The notes under the pieces are model-generated. The model was not told the origin of the DNA and ran no database searches. It was given only the letters and a program-made list of their open reading frames with translations. This document shows, one piece after another, positions 33,142 to 42,006 of a stretch of 64,000 bases of DNA. Source of the DNA: Scatosoma sp045533485 (GTDB lineage: Bacteria > Bacillota > Clostridia > Christensenellales > Borkfalkiaceae). The stretch lies in assembly GCA_045533485.1 (NCBI GenBank), contig JAZSHX010000043.1:5859-69858 (forward strand), read 5' to 3'. Position numbers and translations under genes: made by a program. Each line of letters opens with the position of its first letter. Position 1 is the first letter of the stretch.

Positions 33142-34881
33142 ATGAATTTGCACAACCATTACGCATACGGTCAATTATTCGCATACAGCGGTTTGGACGG
33201 CGAAACGCATACCTTAAACGATTTTGCGGGTATGCTGATGCACGAGCCGATTACCATTCGTTTTCACGCGGAGCTTGTAACAACGCTTTCTATCCCCGTG
33301 CAGGGCGATTTGCAATTTCACCTTGTGTCGGGCGACGTAATCGATTTCACGGCAAACGGCAAGCGCGGTAAAATCGTGTTTGCGGACGCGTACACGGTAT
33401 CGGGCTACGTGCCTGTAAAGCCCGTGCTTATCCCTAACGCGGAATACGTGTTGAAATGCAAAAAGCGTTTTGGAAAAACGGTGCTTGCGCAATATAACGT
33501 CCCCGTGGACGAAGAAGATATTCGTTTTGACGAAAAGTACGCTTTCGTTGTGAAAAAGACGGCGGACGGATATTTGTTCAACCTGCATTTCTTCGGCGTG
33601 GAAAATATCCCGATGAAGAAATACAATCAAGAGCAAATCGACGAAATTTGCGCGCGCAACTATGCGTATTTTGCTACGTTGCCCGAATGCAAAGACAAAC
33701 GCTTTGAAAAATTGTATTATAAGTGTATGTCTATCAATAAAGAAAACGTGTATTCGCCCAACCTGCAAGCGTTCAACGCGCCGTTCGTGTGCCGTTGGAC
33801 TACGCCCGACAGACTGCCCCATAGAAATATGTGGCTCTGGGATTCGGTATTTCACGCGTTTTCCTTTTTACAATACAATGAAGAAATGGCAAAGGACTGC
33901 ATTTACGCCGTTTTGCGTATGCAAAAGGAAGACGGGTTTATCGCCCACGCGCACAGAGCGTCGCGCGCGTATCAATCGGAATATATCCAACCGCCCGTGC
34001 TTTCTTGGGGCGTTTGGAATATCTTCGTAAAAACGCAGGATAAAGAATATTTGAAAAAGTGCGCGCCCTATTTGAAGAAGTTTGCGCTTTGGATTATGAA
34101 AAACCGCGACAACAACCAAAACGGACTTGTCGAGTGGAAAACCAACCCCGAAAAACATTGCAAATGCGACGAATCGGGCTTGGATAACAGTCCCCGTTTT
34201 GATTTCAACGAAGAGCTGGACGCTGTCGATTTTTCTACCTATCTTGCAAGCGATTGCAAATATCTTTCGTATATTTTCAAAGAGCTTGGCGAAAGCGACG
34301 ACGAAAAATTCTTTGCGGATAAGTACGAAGAAATCAAAGCGAAAATCAACGAATACCTTTGGGACGAACAAGACGGGTTGTATTACGACCGCCTGTTCAA
34401 CGGCGAGCTGACCAAGGTTGCTACGGCTTCGTCGTTCTTGCCTATGCTTGCGGATATTGCCAGCAAGGAGCAAGCGGAAAGACTGGTGCAAGCGATGACG
34501 GACGAAAAGCAATTCGGCACGGCAATGCCTATCCCGTCCATCTCCAAATCGTCGCCCTTGTACGATATCGATATGTGGCGCGGTTGTTCGTGGCTGAATA
34601 TCAATTATTTCACCATTTTAAGCTTGCGCAATTACGGGTATATAGAGCTTGCAAACGAAATGCGCGAGAAGGTGCTTGCCGGTATCAACCGCTGGTACGA
34701 AGCGCACGGCACGGTGTTTGAATTTTACGACGCGGACGATAAAATCAGTCCCTATCAGCTCAAACGCAAGGGCGATCCTTTGCCTGTACCCGATTACCGT
34801 CAACATATGCACTCTATCACCGATTATAACTGGTCGGCGTGCTTTACGCTCCTGCTCATCAATGAAATTTACGTGGTGTAA
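33142..34881 (+). CDS. GH63-like (alpha/alpha)6 glycosidase
   Basis: A 579-residue cytoplasmic glycosidase. The N-terminal 170 residues form a beta domain; the rest reads as an (alpha/alpha)6 toroid of the GH63/trehalase clan: NMWLWDSVFHAFSFLQY, ILRMQKEDGFIAHAHR-type helices, NGLVEWKTNPE, LDNSPRFD and RGCSWLNINYF carry the conserved tryptophans and acidic residues. Such enzymes cleave alpha-linked disaccharides or N-glycan-like ends (for example mannosylglycerate hydrolases). AGGAGAATACGT precedes the ATG and manA follows 3 bases later, pointing to a mannose- or glucose-bearing substrate. Confidence 0.8.
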   Translation: MNLHNHYAYGQLFAYSGLDGETHTLNDFAGMLMHEPITIRFHAELVTTLSIPVQGDLQFHLVSGDVIDFTANGKRGKIVFADAYTVSGYVPVKPVLIPNAEYVLKCKKRFGKTVLAQYNVPVDEEDIRFDEKYAFVVKKTADGYLFNLHFFGVENIPMKKYNQEQIDEICARNYAYFATLPECKDKRFEKLYYKCMSINKENVYSPNLQAFNAPFVCRWTTPDRLPHRNMWLWDSVFHAFSFLQYNEEMAKDCIYAVLRMQKEDGFIAHAHRASRAYQSEYIQPPVLSWGVWNIFVKTQDKEYLKKCAPYLKKFALWIMKNRDNNQNGLVEWKTNPEKHCKCDESGLDNSPRFDFNEELDAVDFSTYLASDCKYLSYIFKELGESDDEKFFADKYEEIKAKINEYLWDEQDGLYYDRLFNGELTKVATASSFLPMLADIASKEQAERLVQAMTDEKQFGTAMPIPSISKSSPLYDIDMWRGCSWLNINYFTILSLRNYGYIELANEMREKVLAGINRWYEAHGTVFEFYDADDKISPYQLKRKGDPLPVPDYRQHMHSITDYNWSACFTLLLINEIYVV

Positions 34882-34884
34882 AAT

Positions 34885-35775
34885 ATGATTTATAAACTGG
34901 TAGCCCCTTGTAAAGCGTATATTTGGGGCGGAACGAAATTAAAAGAAAAATACGGCAAGAAAACAGACGCGGACGTTTGCGCGGAAAGCTGGGAATTGTC
35001 TTTCCATAAAGACGGCTTGACGACGCTGGAAAACGGCAAAACGCTTGCTCAAACGCTGTCAAAAGAAGATTTAGGCAAAAACGTGCAGGATTTTGCGTTT
35101 TTCCCTACGCTCAACAAGTTTATTGACGCCAAGGATAATTTGTCCGTGCAGGTGCATCCCAGCGACGAATACGCACTCAAAAACGAAAATTCGCTTGGCA
35201 AAACGGAAATGTGGTACGTGGTGGAAGCGGACGACGGCGCAGGGCTGTATTTGGGCTTTAACCGCGACGTTACCAAGCAGGAATTTGAAAGCGCGATTGC
35301 CGAAAACCGTTTGACGGAGCTGTTGAATTTTTATCCCGTGAAAGCAGGCGATTGCTATTTTATCCCTGCAGGCACGATACACGCCATCGGCAAGGGATGT
35401 TTGATTTACGAAATTCAACAAAACAGCAATATCACCTACCGTGTGTACGATTACGGAAGAACGGACAAAAACGGCAATCCAAGAGAATTGCACGTGGAAA
35501 AAGCGTTGCAGGTGACCTGCTTGCAAAAATTTATCCCCCAAACGTTTGAAAACGGCTTGCTTGGCAAAAGCGCGTATTTTACGGTGGATAAAGTGGACGG
35601 CGGCGAATTTGCCACGGACGCAAGCTCTTTCGTGTGCTTGACCTGTGTGTCGGGAAAAGGCAGTGTAGACGGCGTTTGTTTGCAAACGGGCGACAGCGTT
35701 TTCATCACGGCAACCCACGGCAGGTATGCAATCATCGGCGAAATGCAATGTATTCGCACGCAAATTACTAAATAG
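34885..35775 (+). CDS. manA: Mannose-6-phosphate isomerase, class I
   Basis: A 296-residue cupin isomerase interconverting mannose-6-P and fructose-6-P. Residues from the N-terminus (YIWGGTKLKEKYGK) and the metal-binding sequence VQVHPSDEYA, with glutamate in KTEMWYV and PAGTIHAIG, supply the zinc ligands typical of the short Firmicutes ManA. It starts 3 bases after the GH63-like gene and is therefore translationally linked. A large hairpin terminator follows. Confidence 0.95.
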   Translation: MIYKLVAPCKAYIWGGTKLKEKYGKKTDADVCAESWELSFHKDGLTTLENGKTLAQTLSKEDLGKNVQDFAFFPTLNKFIDAKDNLSVQVHPSDEYALKNENSLGKTEMWYVVEADDGAGLYLGFNRDVTKQEFESAIAENRLTELLNFYPVKAGDCYFIPAGTIHAIGKGCLIYEIQQNSNITYRVYDYGRTDKNGNPRELHVEKALQVTCLQKFIPQTFENGLLGKSAYFTVDKVDGGEFATDASSFVCLTCVSGKGSVDGVCLQTGDSVFITATHGRYAIIGEMQCIRTQITK

Positions 35776-35825
35776 ACAATTTTGCTCCTTTCGCGCTTTT
35801 TTACACGCGATTAGCGCGGAAAAAC

Positions 35826-35884
35826 GGCTACGTAACCGCAGTACCTTATCGCCAAGGTATCACGGCTACGTAGCCTTATTTTTA
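35826..35884 (+). terminator. Long hairpin terminator after manA
   Basis: GGCTACGTAACC pairs with GGCTACGTAGCC (11 of 12), enclosing a TACCTT/AAGGTA stem, followed by TTATTTTTAT. Confidence 0.8.
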
Positions 35885-35914
35885 TGTTGGACTGAGTGAC
35901 ACCGCCTTATGCTA

Positions 35915-36448
35915 TTATGCAAGCGGTAAGCCATAAACGCCCGAAAGAGGGTCTTGAAACAAGGGGAGCTGGGGCGGAAAAAAGGTGAACACGACATAGC
36001 ATACCGTTAAGACGGACAACAAAACGATTGCCCAAACGGGGGAGCAAATTCTCTTACTTTCACTGCGGAAAAACAGCCACTCTATCCCGTAGGCAAGGGC
36101 GGCGGAAACAAAAAAGAACACGACGTTTAACCAGTCGGGCGATTTGCCAAACGCACCGTTATAGGTGTAAAAAAGAATAGGGATAAGCGCCGTGCCGACG
36201 ATGATACCCAGCGTTTTCACTTGCCAAAAATCCGCGCGGTCTTTGCCCCAAAACGCGCACTGCAAAAAGGCGAAAATCAGCATCGGGAAAAACAAAATTT
36301 TCATGTGTTCCCAAGTGCTTTCGTTGACCGCGGATATGGGCGCAAGCGCAATCCAGTCCGTCCAGTCGTATAAAAAATGCAACAGCGAGCCCAAAGCCAC
36401 GCTAAACGTAAACCCAAAAAGCCACCAAAACGACAAAGATTTTCGCAT
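35915..36448 (-). CDS. DUF6512-like membrane protein
   Basis: A 177-residue protein with five hydrophobic segments. The first part (SLLHFLYDWTDWIALAPISAVNESTWEHMKILFFPM) has the LHFxYxWS-type and VNESxWEH pattern of the DUF6512 family. Its function is unknown. It stands alone on the minus strand with AGGAG before its ATG, between manA (convergent) and the nag operon. Confidence 0.75.
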   Translation of the reverse strand: MRKSLSFWWLFGFTFSVALGSLLHFLYDWTDWIALAPISAVNESTWEHMKILFFPMLIFAFLQCAFWGKDRADFWQVKTLGIIVGTALIPILFYTYNGAFGKSPDWLNVVFFFVSAALAYGIEWLFFRSESKRICSPVWAIVLLSVLTVCYVVFTFFPPQLPLFQDPLSGVYGLPLA

Positions 36449-36509
36449 AATTTTTCTCCTTTGCCGTAGTATATGCGCACGGAGAAACGCTTATGCTTAA
36501 AAATGCGAA

Positions 36510-36553
36510 AAGGGGGGGCAGGTATGCAAATAAACGCATACCTGCCCCCTTGG
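36510..36553. terminator. Perfect hairpin terminator made of two dispersed-motif arms
   Basis: GGGGGCAGGTATGC (36514-36527) and GCATACCTGCCCCC (36536-36549) form a perfect 14-base stem with loop AAATAAAC. It lies after nagA on the minus strand and shares its arms with the dispersed motif. Confidence 0.8.
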
Positions 36554-36569
36554 TTTTACATAGAAGCTG

Positions 36570-37724
36570 TTATTTTACGCGTTGTCCGCCTACGAACACA
36601 GCGGAAACGCTTACGTTATCGTCGAACACGGCAAAGTCGGCATCCTTACCCACGGCAATTTCGCCCTTGTTGATTTTCAAAAGCCGCGCAGGATTTTTTG
36701 TCAGCATTTTCACCGCTGTTACGATATCCGTTTCACATAAATGCCAAAGCGTTTTTACAAGCATATTCGCCGTTGCGATGCTCCCTGCAAACGCCGAACG
36801 GTCTTTAAGCTTGCAAACGCCGTCTTCTACGATAAATTCCGCGCCGCTTGCGTAGCCGCTTTTGATATCCGTTCCTGCAATTTCCAAAGCGTCGGTAGCA
36901 AGCACTACGTTGTCCGTGCCTTTGATTTTGACAATCATTTGTATAAGCTTAGGCGGCAAATGCTTTCCGTCGGCAATAAGTTCCACGGCAATATCGTCGC
37001 GTAAAAACGCTGTTTCGATTACACCCAAACGGCGAAATCCGTTTTCGCGCGTAACGGTGGAAGTGCAGCTATATAAATGCGTTACAAGCGCGCACCCGTT
37101 TTGTATTGCCGTTTGCATATCTTCGTAGGTCGCGCCCGTGTGTCCTGCGGAAACCAAAACGCCGCGGCTTGTGCAGTCACGGCAAAATTGTCCGTTTTTA
37201 TCCAGCTCCGGCGCATACGTCCACCGCGCGATTTCTCCTGCGTATTCGTCTAACAGCGGTTGATATGCATTTGCTTTGGGTGCAGCCAAAAACTGCGTGC
37301 GTTGCGCGCCGCAATATTCGGGAGATACGTACGGTCCTTCCAAATGCACGCCCAAAATATTCGCCTTGCTCATACCCTTGCGTTTTGCGGAAACCACTGT
37401 TGCAACGCTTTGTCGCATCGTTTCAAGCGGCGCGGCGGAAAGGGTGGGTAAAATGCTTGTCGTGCCGCATTTTAAGTGCGTATCGCAGGCAAGCGCCGCG
37501 TCCTGTTCACTACCGTCCAAAAAGCAAGCGCCGCCACCGCCGTGCGCGTGCATATCGATAAACCCGGGCGCAAGATACAGCCCCGTAAAATCCCACGTTT
37601 CGTCCGCAGGAAAATCCTGCTTGCAAACGGTTACGATTTTTTCGTTTTCCACGCCGACATAGCCGTCAAAAAGGCGGTCGGTAAGTATGATTTTATCGCT
37701 TTTGAGTTTTAATTTCATCATCAA
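36570..37724 (-). CDS. nagA: N-acetylglucosamine-6-phosphate deacetylase
   Basis: A 384-residue metallohydrolase removing the acetyl group from GlcNAc-6-P. Metal-binding and catalytic residues are in FIDMHAHGGGG, GHTGATYEDM and LATDALEIAG, with LEGPYVSPEYCGAQ matching the substrate loop. It overlaps nagB by 32 bases. Three consecutive ATGs at the start make the exact first residue uncertain. With nagB and the nearby GH20 it forms an amino-sugar catabolic route. Confidence 0.96.
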   Translation of the reverse strand: MMMKLKLKSDKIILTDRLFDGYVGVENEKIVTVCKQDFPADETWDFTGLYLAPGFIDMHAHGGGGACFLDGSEQDAALACDTHLKCGTTSILPTLSAAPLETMRQSVATVVSAKRKGMSKANILGVHLEGPYVSPEYCGAQRTQFLAAPKANAYQPLLDEYAGEIARWTYAPELDKNGQFCRDCTSRGVLVSAGHTGATYEDMQTAIQNGCALVTHLYSCTSTVTRENGFRRLGVIETAFLRDDIAVELIADGKHLPPKLIQMIVKIKGTDNVVLATDALEIAGTDIKSGYASGAEFIVEDGVCKLKDRSAFAGSIATANMLVKTLWHLCETDIVTAVKMLTKNPARLLKINKGEIAVGKDADFAVFDDNVSVSAVFVGGQRVK

Positions 37725-38478
37725 TCAACGCCGCGCTGTCCGCGTCCAAATACAGCTTGGCGTGCTCCTTTTTGCGTAAAATAGTGGCAGGGCAACGGGT
37801 GGAAATATCCCCCAAAAGTGTGTTTTTCACAGCGTTTGCCTTGCTTTTTGCAGGCACAACGCAAAACACCCATTTTGCTGATATGAGCATAGGAATAGTG
37901 AGCGTAATCGCATACCTGGGTACGTCGTTTATGTTTGCAAAACAGCCGTCGTTGACCTGTTGTTGACGGCAAACTTCGTCTAATTGCACGGTTTTCACTA
38001 ATTTTGTATCGTTAAAATTTGCCACGGGGGGATCGTTAAAGGCAATATGCCCGTTTTCGCCGATGCCCATCACGACAATATCCATTTTCGTGTTTTCAAG
38101 CAGTGCTTGATAGCGTTTGGCTTCCTTATTAGGCTCGCTTGCCGACGCGTCTATGTACGAAACGCTTGCAAAGGGAACTTTGTCAAAAATACGAGCGCGT
38201 AAGAAATTCCCGAACGATTGCGGCGCAGACGGGGGTAAGCCGATGTATTCGTCCATATGAAAAGCGTTGATTTTCGTCCAGTCGATTTTTGTGCTTGCGG
38301 CTAGCGCGTCCAGCACTTCGTTTTGCGACGGCGCGGCGGCAAAAATCATATTTACTTGTGTTTGCCTATCAAGAAGCTCTACGATTTTGCTTTCAATATC
38401 ACGCGCGGCGGCAGTGCCCATTTCCGTGCGCGTGGGATAAATTTCCACCGCCAAAGCGTCCTTTGCAAAGCAAATCAT
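37693..38478 (-). CDS. nagB: Glucosamine-6-phosphate deaminase
   Basis: A 261-residue isomerase/deaminase converting GlcN-6-P to fructose-6-P and ammonia. Conserved segments are FHMDEYIGL, MGIGENGHIAFNDPP and the C-terminal NTLLGDISTRCPAT. It overlaps the Gfo/Idh gene by 4 bases and nagA by 32, so all three are translationally linked on the minus strand. Confidence 0.97.
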   Translation of the reverse strand: MICFAKDALAVEIYPTRTEMGTAAARDIESKIVELLDRQTQVNMIFAAAPSQNEVLDALAASTKIDWTKINAFHMDEYIGLPPSAPQSFGNFLRARIFDKVPFASVSYIDASASEPNKEAKRYQALLENTKMDIVVMGIGENGHIAFNDPPVANFNDTKLVKTVQLDEVCRQQQVNDGCFANINDVPRYAITLTIPMLISAKWVFCVVPAKSKANAVKNTLLGDISTRCPATILRKKEHAKLYLDADSAALIDDEIKTQKR

Positions 38479-39737
38479 ACACTCTCTCCTTTGAGCGTTA
38501 CCGTTTGACCGCTAAGGCGCGATTGCTCCGCGGCAAAACCTATGTAATGGCTTTGCATAGACGTGGAGATGGGAGTAAGCGTTTGCGTGGGCTTGCCTTG
38601 ATAAAAATCCAAAATCTCGCCGATCATATTATAATCGCCGCCGCCGTGCGACCATTGATTTTCCTTAATCAGTTGCGCCACGTCGATATCCCATTGTGCT
38701 TGCTCTAACGCATCGTCGAACAATTTGCAGTGCAAAACGTTGTCGCGCATATTCCCGAAAATTTCGCCTTTTTCGCAATATACGTGTATATCCCGATAGC
38801 AAAATTTAGAAAACGCGGTCATCGTCAAATGCGCCGTCGCGCCACTGGCAAAACGCATATTCACCACTTGGTTGTCCACCACGTTATTGTCGCTTTTGAA
38901 CACGCATTTGCCCCAACGGGAAATTTTCAATGCTTCCGTCAGCGATTGCACGGTAGCGTTGGGAACTACGGCGTTGATCATCCAGCCGGGCTGACCGTTT
39001 TTGATAAGCTCGTCGATATAATGCCGTTGCGCGCTGTACACGCAGGTTTGGCGATGCTTGCAATCCAAGCAATATTCCGCGCTGTCTTTGGGCGCGTTTT
39101 CCTTGGTGAAATAGCGCAAAGAACCAAAGGAGCTAACCGCTTGGCAGGGTTCGTTTATAAACCAAGATATCAAATCCAAATCGTGACAGCATTTTGCGAT
39201 AATCATCGGCGTGCCTAAATCACTGCGCCGTGAATTTCCGCGCACGTAGCTGTGCGCTTGATGCCAGTACGCTACGTTTTCCATAAGGTTGATGGAAACA
39301 ATTTTCCCGAACGCGCCGCTGTCTAATTGCGCTTTGATTTCCCTAAACAACGGTGCATAACGCAAAACGTGGCAAACGAACACCTTGCGCTTCAAATCGC
39401 TTGCCAGCCTTTCAATTTTTTCACAATCCTGCGCACTGCAAGCAATCGGCTTTTCCAAAAGCAAATCATAGCCAAAGTACAGCCCTGCAACGGCGTGCGT
39501 TACGTGCTGTGCGTCCTGCGTGGCAATCACCAACACGTCGGCAAGCTTGCCTGCGTTAAAAAACGCTGTTTCGTCTTGAAAAGCTCGTTTTTCCGTCAAT
39601 GCGTGTAAGGTGATTGCGTTGTTAAGCTTTTGTTCGTTGGGTTCGCAAACGGCAGTCACCTTTCCGCCGCGTTCTTGAATAAGTTTGGCATACGTGCTGC
39701 CGCGGTTGCCGTAGCCAAGAATAGCAAAAGTCGTCAT
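38475..39737 (-). CDS. Gfo/Idh/MocA-family oxidoreductase
   Basis: A 420-residue NAD(P)-dependent oxidoreductase. The Rossmann start is AILGYGNRGSTYAKL (residues 5-19), LLEKPIACS carries the conserved EKP, and GTPMIIAKCCHDLDLISWF supplies the catalytic aspartate/histidine. CLDCKHRQTC (about residues 203-212) is a cysteine cluster that may bind a metal. The family oxidises or deacetylates sugars; some members release GalNAc or GlcNAc from glycans. It opens the nag operon, suggesting an amino-sugar substrate. Confidence 0.9.
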   Translation of the reverse strand: MTTFAILGYGNRGSTYAKLIQERGGKVTAVCEPNEQKLNNAITLHALTEKRAFQDETAFFNAGKLADVLVIATQDAQHVTHAVAGLYFGYDLLLEKPIACSAQDCEKIERLASDLKRKVFVCHVLRYAPLFREIKAQLDSGAFGKIVSINLMENVAYWHQAHSYVRGNSRRSDLGTPMIIAKCCHDLDLISWFINEPCQAVSSFGSLRYFTKENAPKDSAEYCLDCKHRQTCVYSAQRHYIDELIKNGQPGWMINAVVPNATVQSLTEALKISRWGKCVFKSDNNVVDNQVVNMRFASGATAHLTMTAFSKFCYRDIHVYCEKGEIFGNMRDNVLHCKLFDDALEQAQWDIDVAQLIKENQWSHGGGDYNMIGEILDFYQGKPTQTLTPISTSMQSHYIGFAAEQSRLSGQTVTLKGESV

Positions 39738-39805
39738 ATCCGTTCTCCTTATTGCCTATATTATATCGTAAAACGCGCGCAAGGGAATATTATATGTTGC
39801 AAAGT

Positions 39806-40660
39806 TTATACAATATCTTGCTTGGTTTGCGAGGGCGCAACGCCGATGATTTGCTTGTAGTTATGATAAAAAGTGGTGTAATATTCATAACCGACCGCTT
39901 GACTTGCATTGAACGCGCTCATACCGTTTTTAATAAGCTGGGCGGCGTGATACATTTTCTTGATAGCCATATAACGGTTGATAGAAACGTGCATTTGCCG
40001 CGCGAACTTATGGCAAAGCGTGGATTTGCTAACGTATAAATGCGCCGCGATATCGTCTAACTTTAACGGCTCTCCGATATGTTCGTTGATAAACGCAATC
40101 GCGCGCTTTACAACGTCGTCGGCGGATACGGGCTCCATGGCTACGCCTTCGCTTTGTTCAAACACTTTATCCAGCTCCACAATCAACTGACAAACAAGCG
40201 CAAGCGTGCGGATGGGTAGATATTTTTTTCTTTCCGTATCTTGCGTGAACGCGTACATGGTATCGGCAATTTTCGTTTTTTGCACCATTTCCTTGGGAAT
40301 AACGCGATAGCGCGAACGACGCTTGAAAAAGTCGCTGCTAAGCACCGTTTCGTTGTTGGGCAAAGCGGCTTTTAGTATCGCCAAATCAAACAAAACGACA
40401 ATGCGTTCGTACCGACAGTCTTTTTCACAGTGCAAAGTGTGCACTTCGTTGGGCGGCACGAAAATAACGTCGCCGGCAGTGGCGATATATTCTTCGCCTT
40501 CAATCAAGTAGCGCACCCGCCCGTCGATTAAATACAGCACTTCAAATTGATCGTGCGCTTCGCGCGTCCTGCCGTTGCGAACGCTCCCGTCGGGGGAAAC
40601 GGTATGGTGGAAGAAAAAGCTGTCGTATGGGGAATTGTATTGAGAAAGAATAGTATCCAT
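39806..40660 (-). CDS. AraC-family transcriptional regulator, probably leaderless
   Basis: A 284-residue regulator with an N-terminal cupin (AHDQFEVLYLIDGRVRYLIEG, VPPNEVHTL) and C-terminal double HTH (IAAHLYVSKSTLCHKFARQMH, SQAVGYEYYTTFYHNYKQIIGVAPSQ). ATG 40660 has no Shine-Dalgarno; instead TTGAAT-17-TATAAT ends 6 bases before it, so transcription begins at the ATG. It lies just upstream of the Gfo/Idh-nagB-nagA operon on the same strand and is the likely regulator. The gap at 39738-39805 contains a TATAAT but no good -35. Confidence 0.9.
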   Translation of the reverse strand: MDTILSQYNSPYDSFFFHHTVSPDGSVRNGRTREAHDQFEVLYLIDGRVRYLIEGEEYIATAGDVIFVPPNEVHTLHCEKDCRYERIVVLFDLAILKAALPNNETVLSSDFFKRRSRYRVIPKEMVQKTKIADTMYAFTQDTERKKYLPIRTLALVCQLIVELDKVFEQSEGVAMEPVSADDVVKRAIAFINEHIGEPLKLDDIAAHLYVSKSTLCHKFARQMHVSINRYMAIKKMYHAAQLIKNGMSAFNASQAVGYEYYTTFYHNYKQIIGVAPSQTKQDIV

Positions 40661-40666
40661 AGCTTT

Positions 40667-40695
40667 ATTATAGCAAGGTTTTTGGAAAAATTCAA
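40667..40695 (-). promoter_or_regulatory. Promoter giving a leaderless AraC mRNA
   Basis: On the minus strand TTGAAT, 17 bases, TATAAT, then AAAGCT and ATG. Confidence 0.65.
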
Positions 40696-40786
40696 CATAT
40701 AAATGAAAAAATATATAAAAAATTGCAAAATAAATACCTAAAAACGAACGGATAAGCGTAAATTTTCCGTTCAAAAGGCAAAAGAC

Positions 40787-40815
40787 TTGATAAAAAAAAT
40801 AAAACAAGGTATAAT
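40787..40815 (+). promoter_or_regulatory. Promoter of the GNAT-like gene
   Basis: TTGATA (40787-40792), 17 bases, TATAAT (40810-40815). Confidence 0.75.
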
Positions 40816-40864
40816 AAATGGGGAATTTGATAGGATATGTTTTTTACAAAGGAGAAAAACGGAA

Positions 40865-41983
40865 ATGCAGATTAAAGAAGTATTGACCAAAAAGGATTTG
40901 TTGCGTTGGATTCGTTTTCCAAACACTTTATATAAGGCGGACAAAGCGTTCGTTCCCTTTTTGCAAAGCGACGAGCTTGAAACCTTTTCGGCGGATAAAA
41001 ATCCTGCGTATGCATTTTGCGAAACCAAACTTTTTCTTGCCGTCAGGGGCGGTAAAATCGTTGGGCGTATCGGCGGTTTAATCAACCATGCGTACAATAA
41101 AAAATGGGATAAAAACGTGATACGCTTTACGCGTTTTGATTTTATAGACGATTACGAAGTGTCGCAGGCGTTGTTTGACAAGGTTGTGGCTTGGGGTAAG
41201 GAACGGGGCTATACGGAAATCATGGGCCCGATAGGATTTTCCGATATCGACCACCAAGGCATGCTGGTGGAAGGGTTTGATCAGCTGAATATGTCTATCA
41301 CCTTTTTCAACCATCCTTATTATTTAACGCACATGGAAAAGCTGGGGCTTGTAAAGGATATCGACTGGATTGAATATAAAATTCGTATTCCAAAGGAGAT
41401 AAATTCGCAAATCAAACGAATTGCCGACCGTTTAATCGAAAAGGGCGAATACCGCGTGGAATCGTATACGGACAGGGAAGTGTTGCAAAGGGAAGCGTTT
41501 GAAGCGTTCAAATTGATTGACTTGGCGTATTCCAAATTATACGGCACCGTGCCCCTGACGGAAGCCATTATTCAAAACGTGATTGACGCGTATATTCCTT
41601 TGGTCAATTTGAAATACATATGTTCGGTGAAAAATAAAGACGGGAAAATTATCGCGTTTGCCATTATGCTTCCGTCGATTGCAAAAGCGTTAAAAAAATC
41701 CAACGGTAAAATGCTGCCGCTTGGCATTTTTAGGATGATAAAGGCGTTGAAAGGCAAAAACGATACGCTGGAAATGTTCCTTATCGCCGTCGATCCCACT
41801 CTGCAATCACGCGGAATCCCTGCGCTGATTATCGATCACCTTTTGAAGGTGCTTTGGGAAAACGGTATACAGTACTGCGAAACGGGGCCTATGCTGGAAA
41901 CAAACGCCGCTATCCACAGCTTGTGGCGGCATTTTGATAAAGAACAGCACAAACGCCGCCGTTGCTATATCAAGAAAATATAA
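40865..41983 (+). CDS. Large GNAT-fold protein of unknown substrate
   Basis: A 372-residue protein. ATG 40865 follows AAAGGAG and lies downstream of the promoter, which overlaps an earlier in-frame start. The first 130 residues match a family with LFLAVRGGKIVGRIGGLIN and MGPIGFSDIDHQGMLVEGFD, and the C-terminus (MFLIAVDPTLQSRGIPALIIDHL, GPMLETNAAIHSLWRHFDKE) is a clear GNAT acetyl-CoA domain. Members are annotated only as GNAT-like. Substrate unknown. Confidence 0.72.
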   Translation: MQIKEVLTKKDLLRWIRFPNTLYKADKAFVPFLQSDELETFSADKNPAYAFCETKLFLAVRGGKIVGRIGGLINHAYNKKWDKNVIRFTRFDFIDDYEVSQALFDKVVAWGKERGYTEIMGPIGFSDIDHQGMLVEGFDQLNMSITFFNHPYYLTHMEKLGLVKDIDWIEYKIRIPKEINSQIKRIADRLIEKGEYRVESYTDREVLQREAFEAFKLIDLAYSKLYGTVPLTEAIIQNVIDAYIPLVNLKYICSVKNKDGKIIAFAIMLPSIAKALKKSNGKMLPLGIFRMIKALKGKNDTLEMFLIAVDPTLQSRGIPALIIDHLLKVLWENGIQYCETGPMLETNAAIHSLWRHFDKEQHKRRRCYIKKI

Positions 41984-42006
41984 AATGCACAGTGGGAGAT
42001 ACACGT

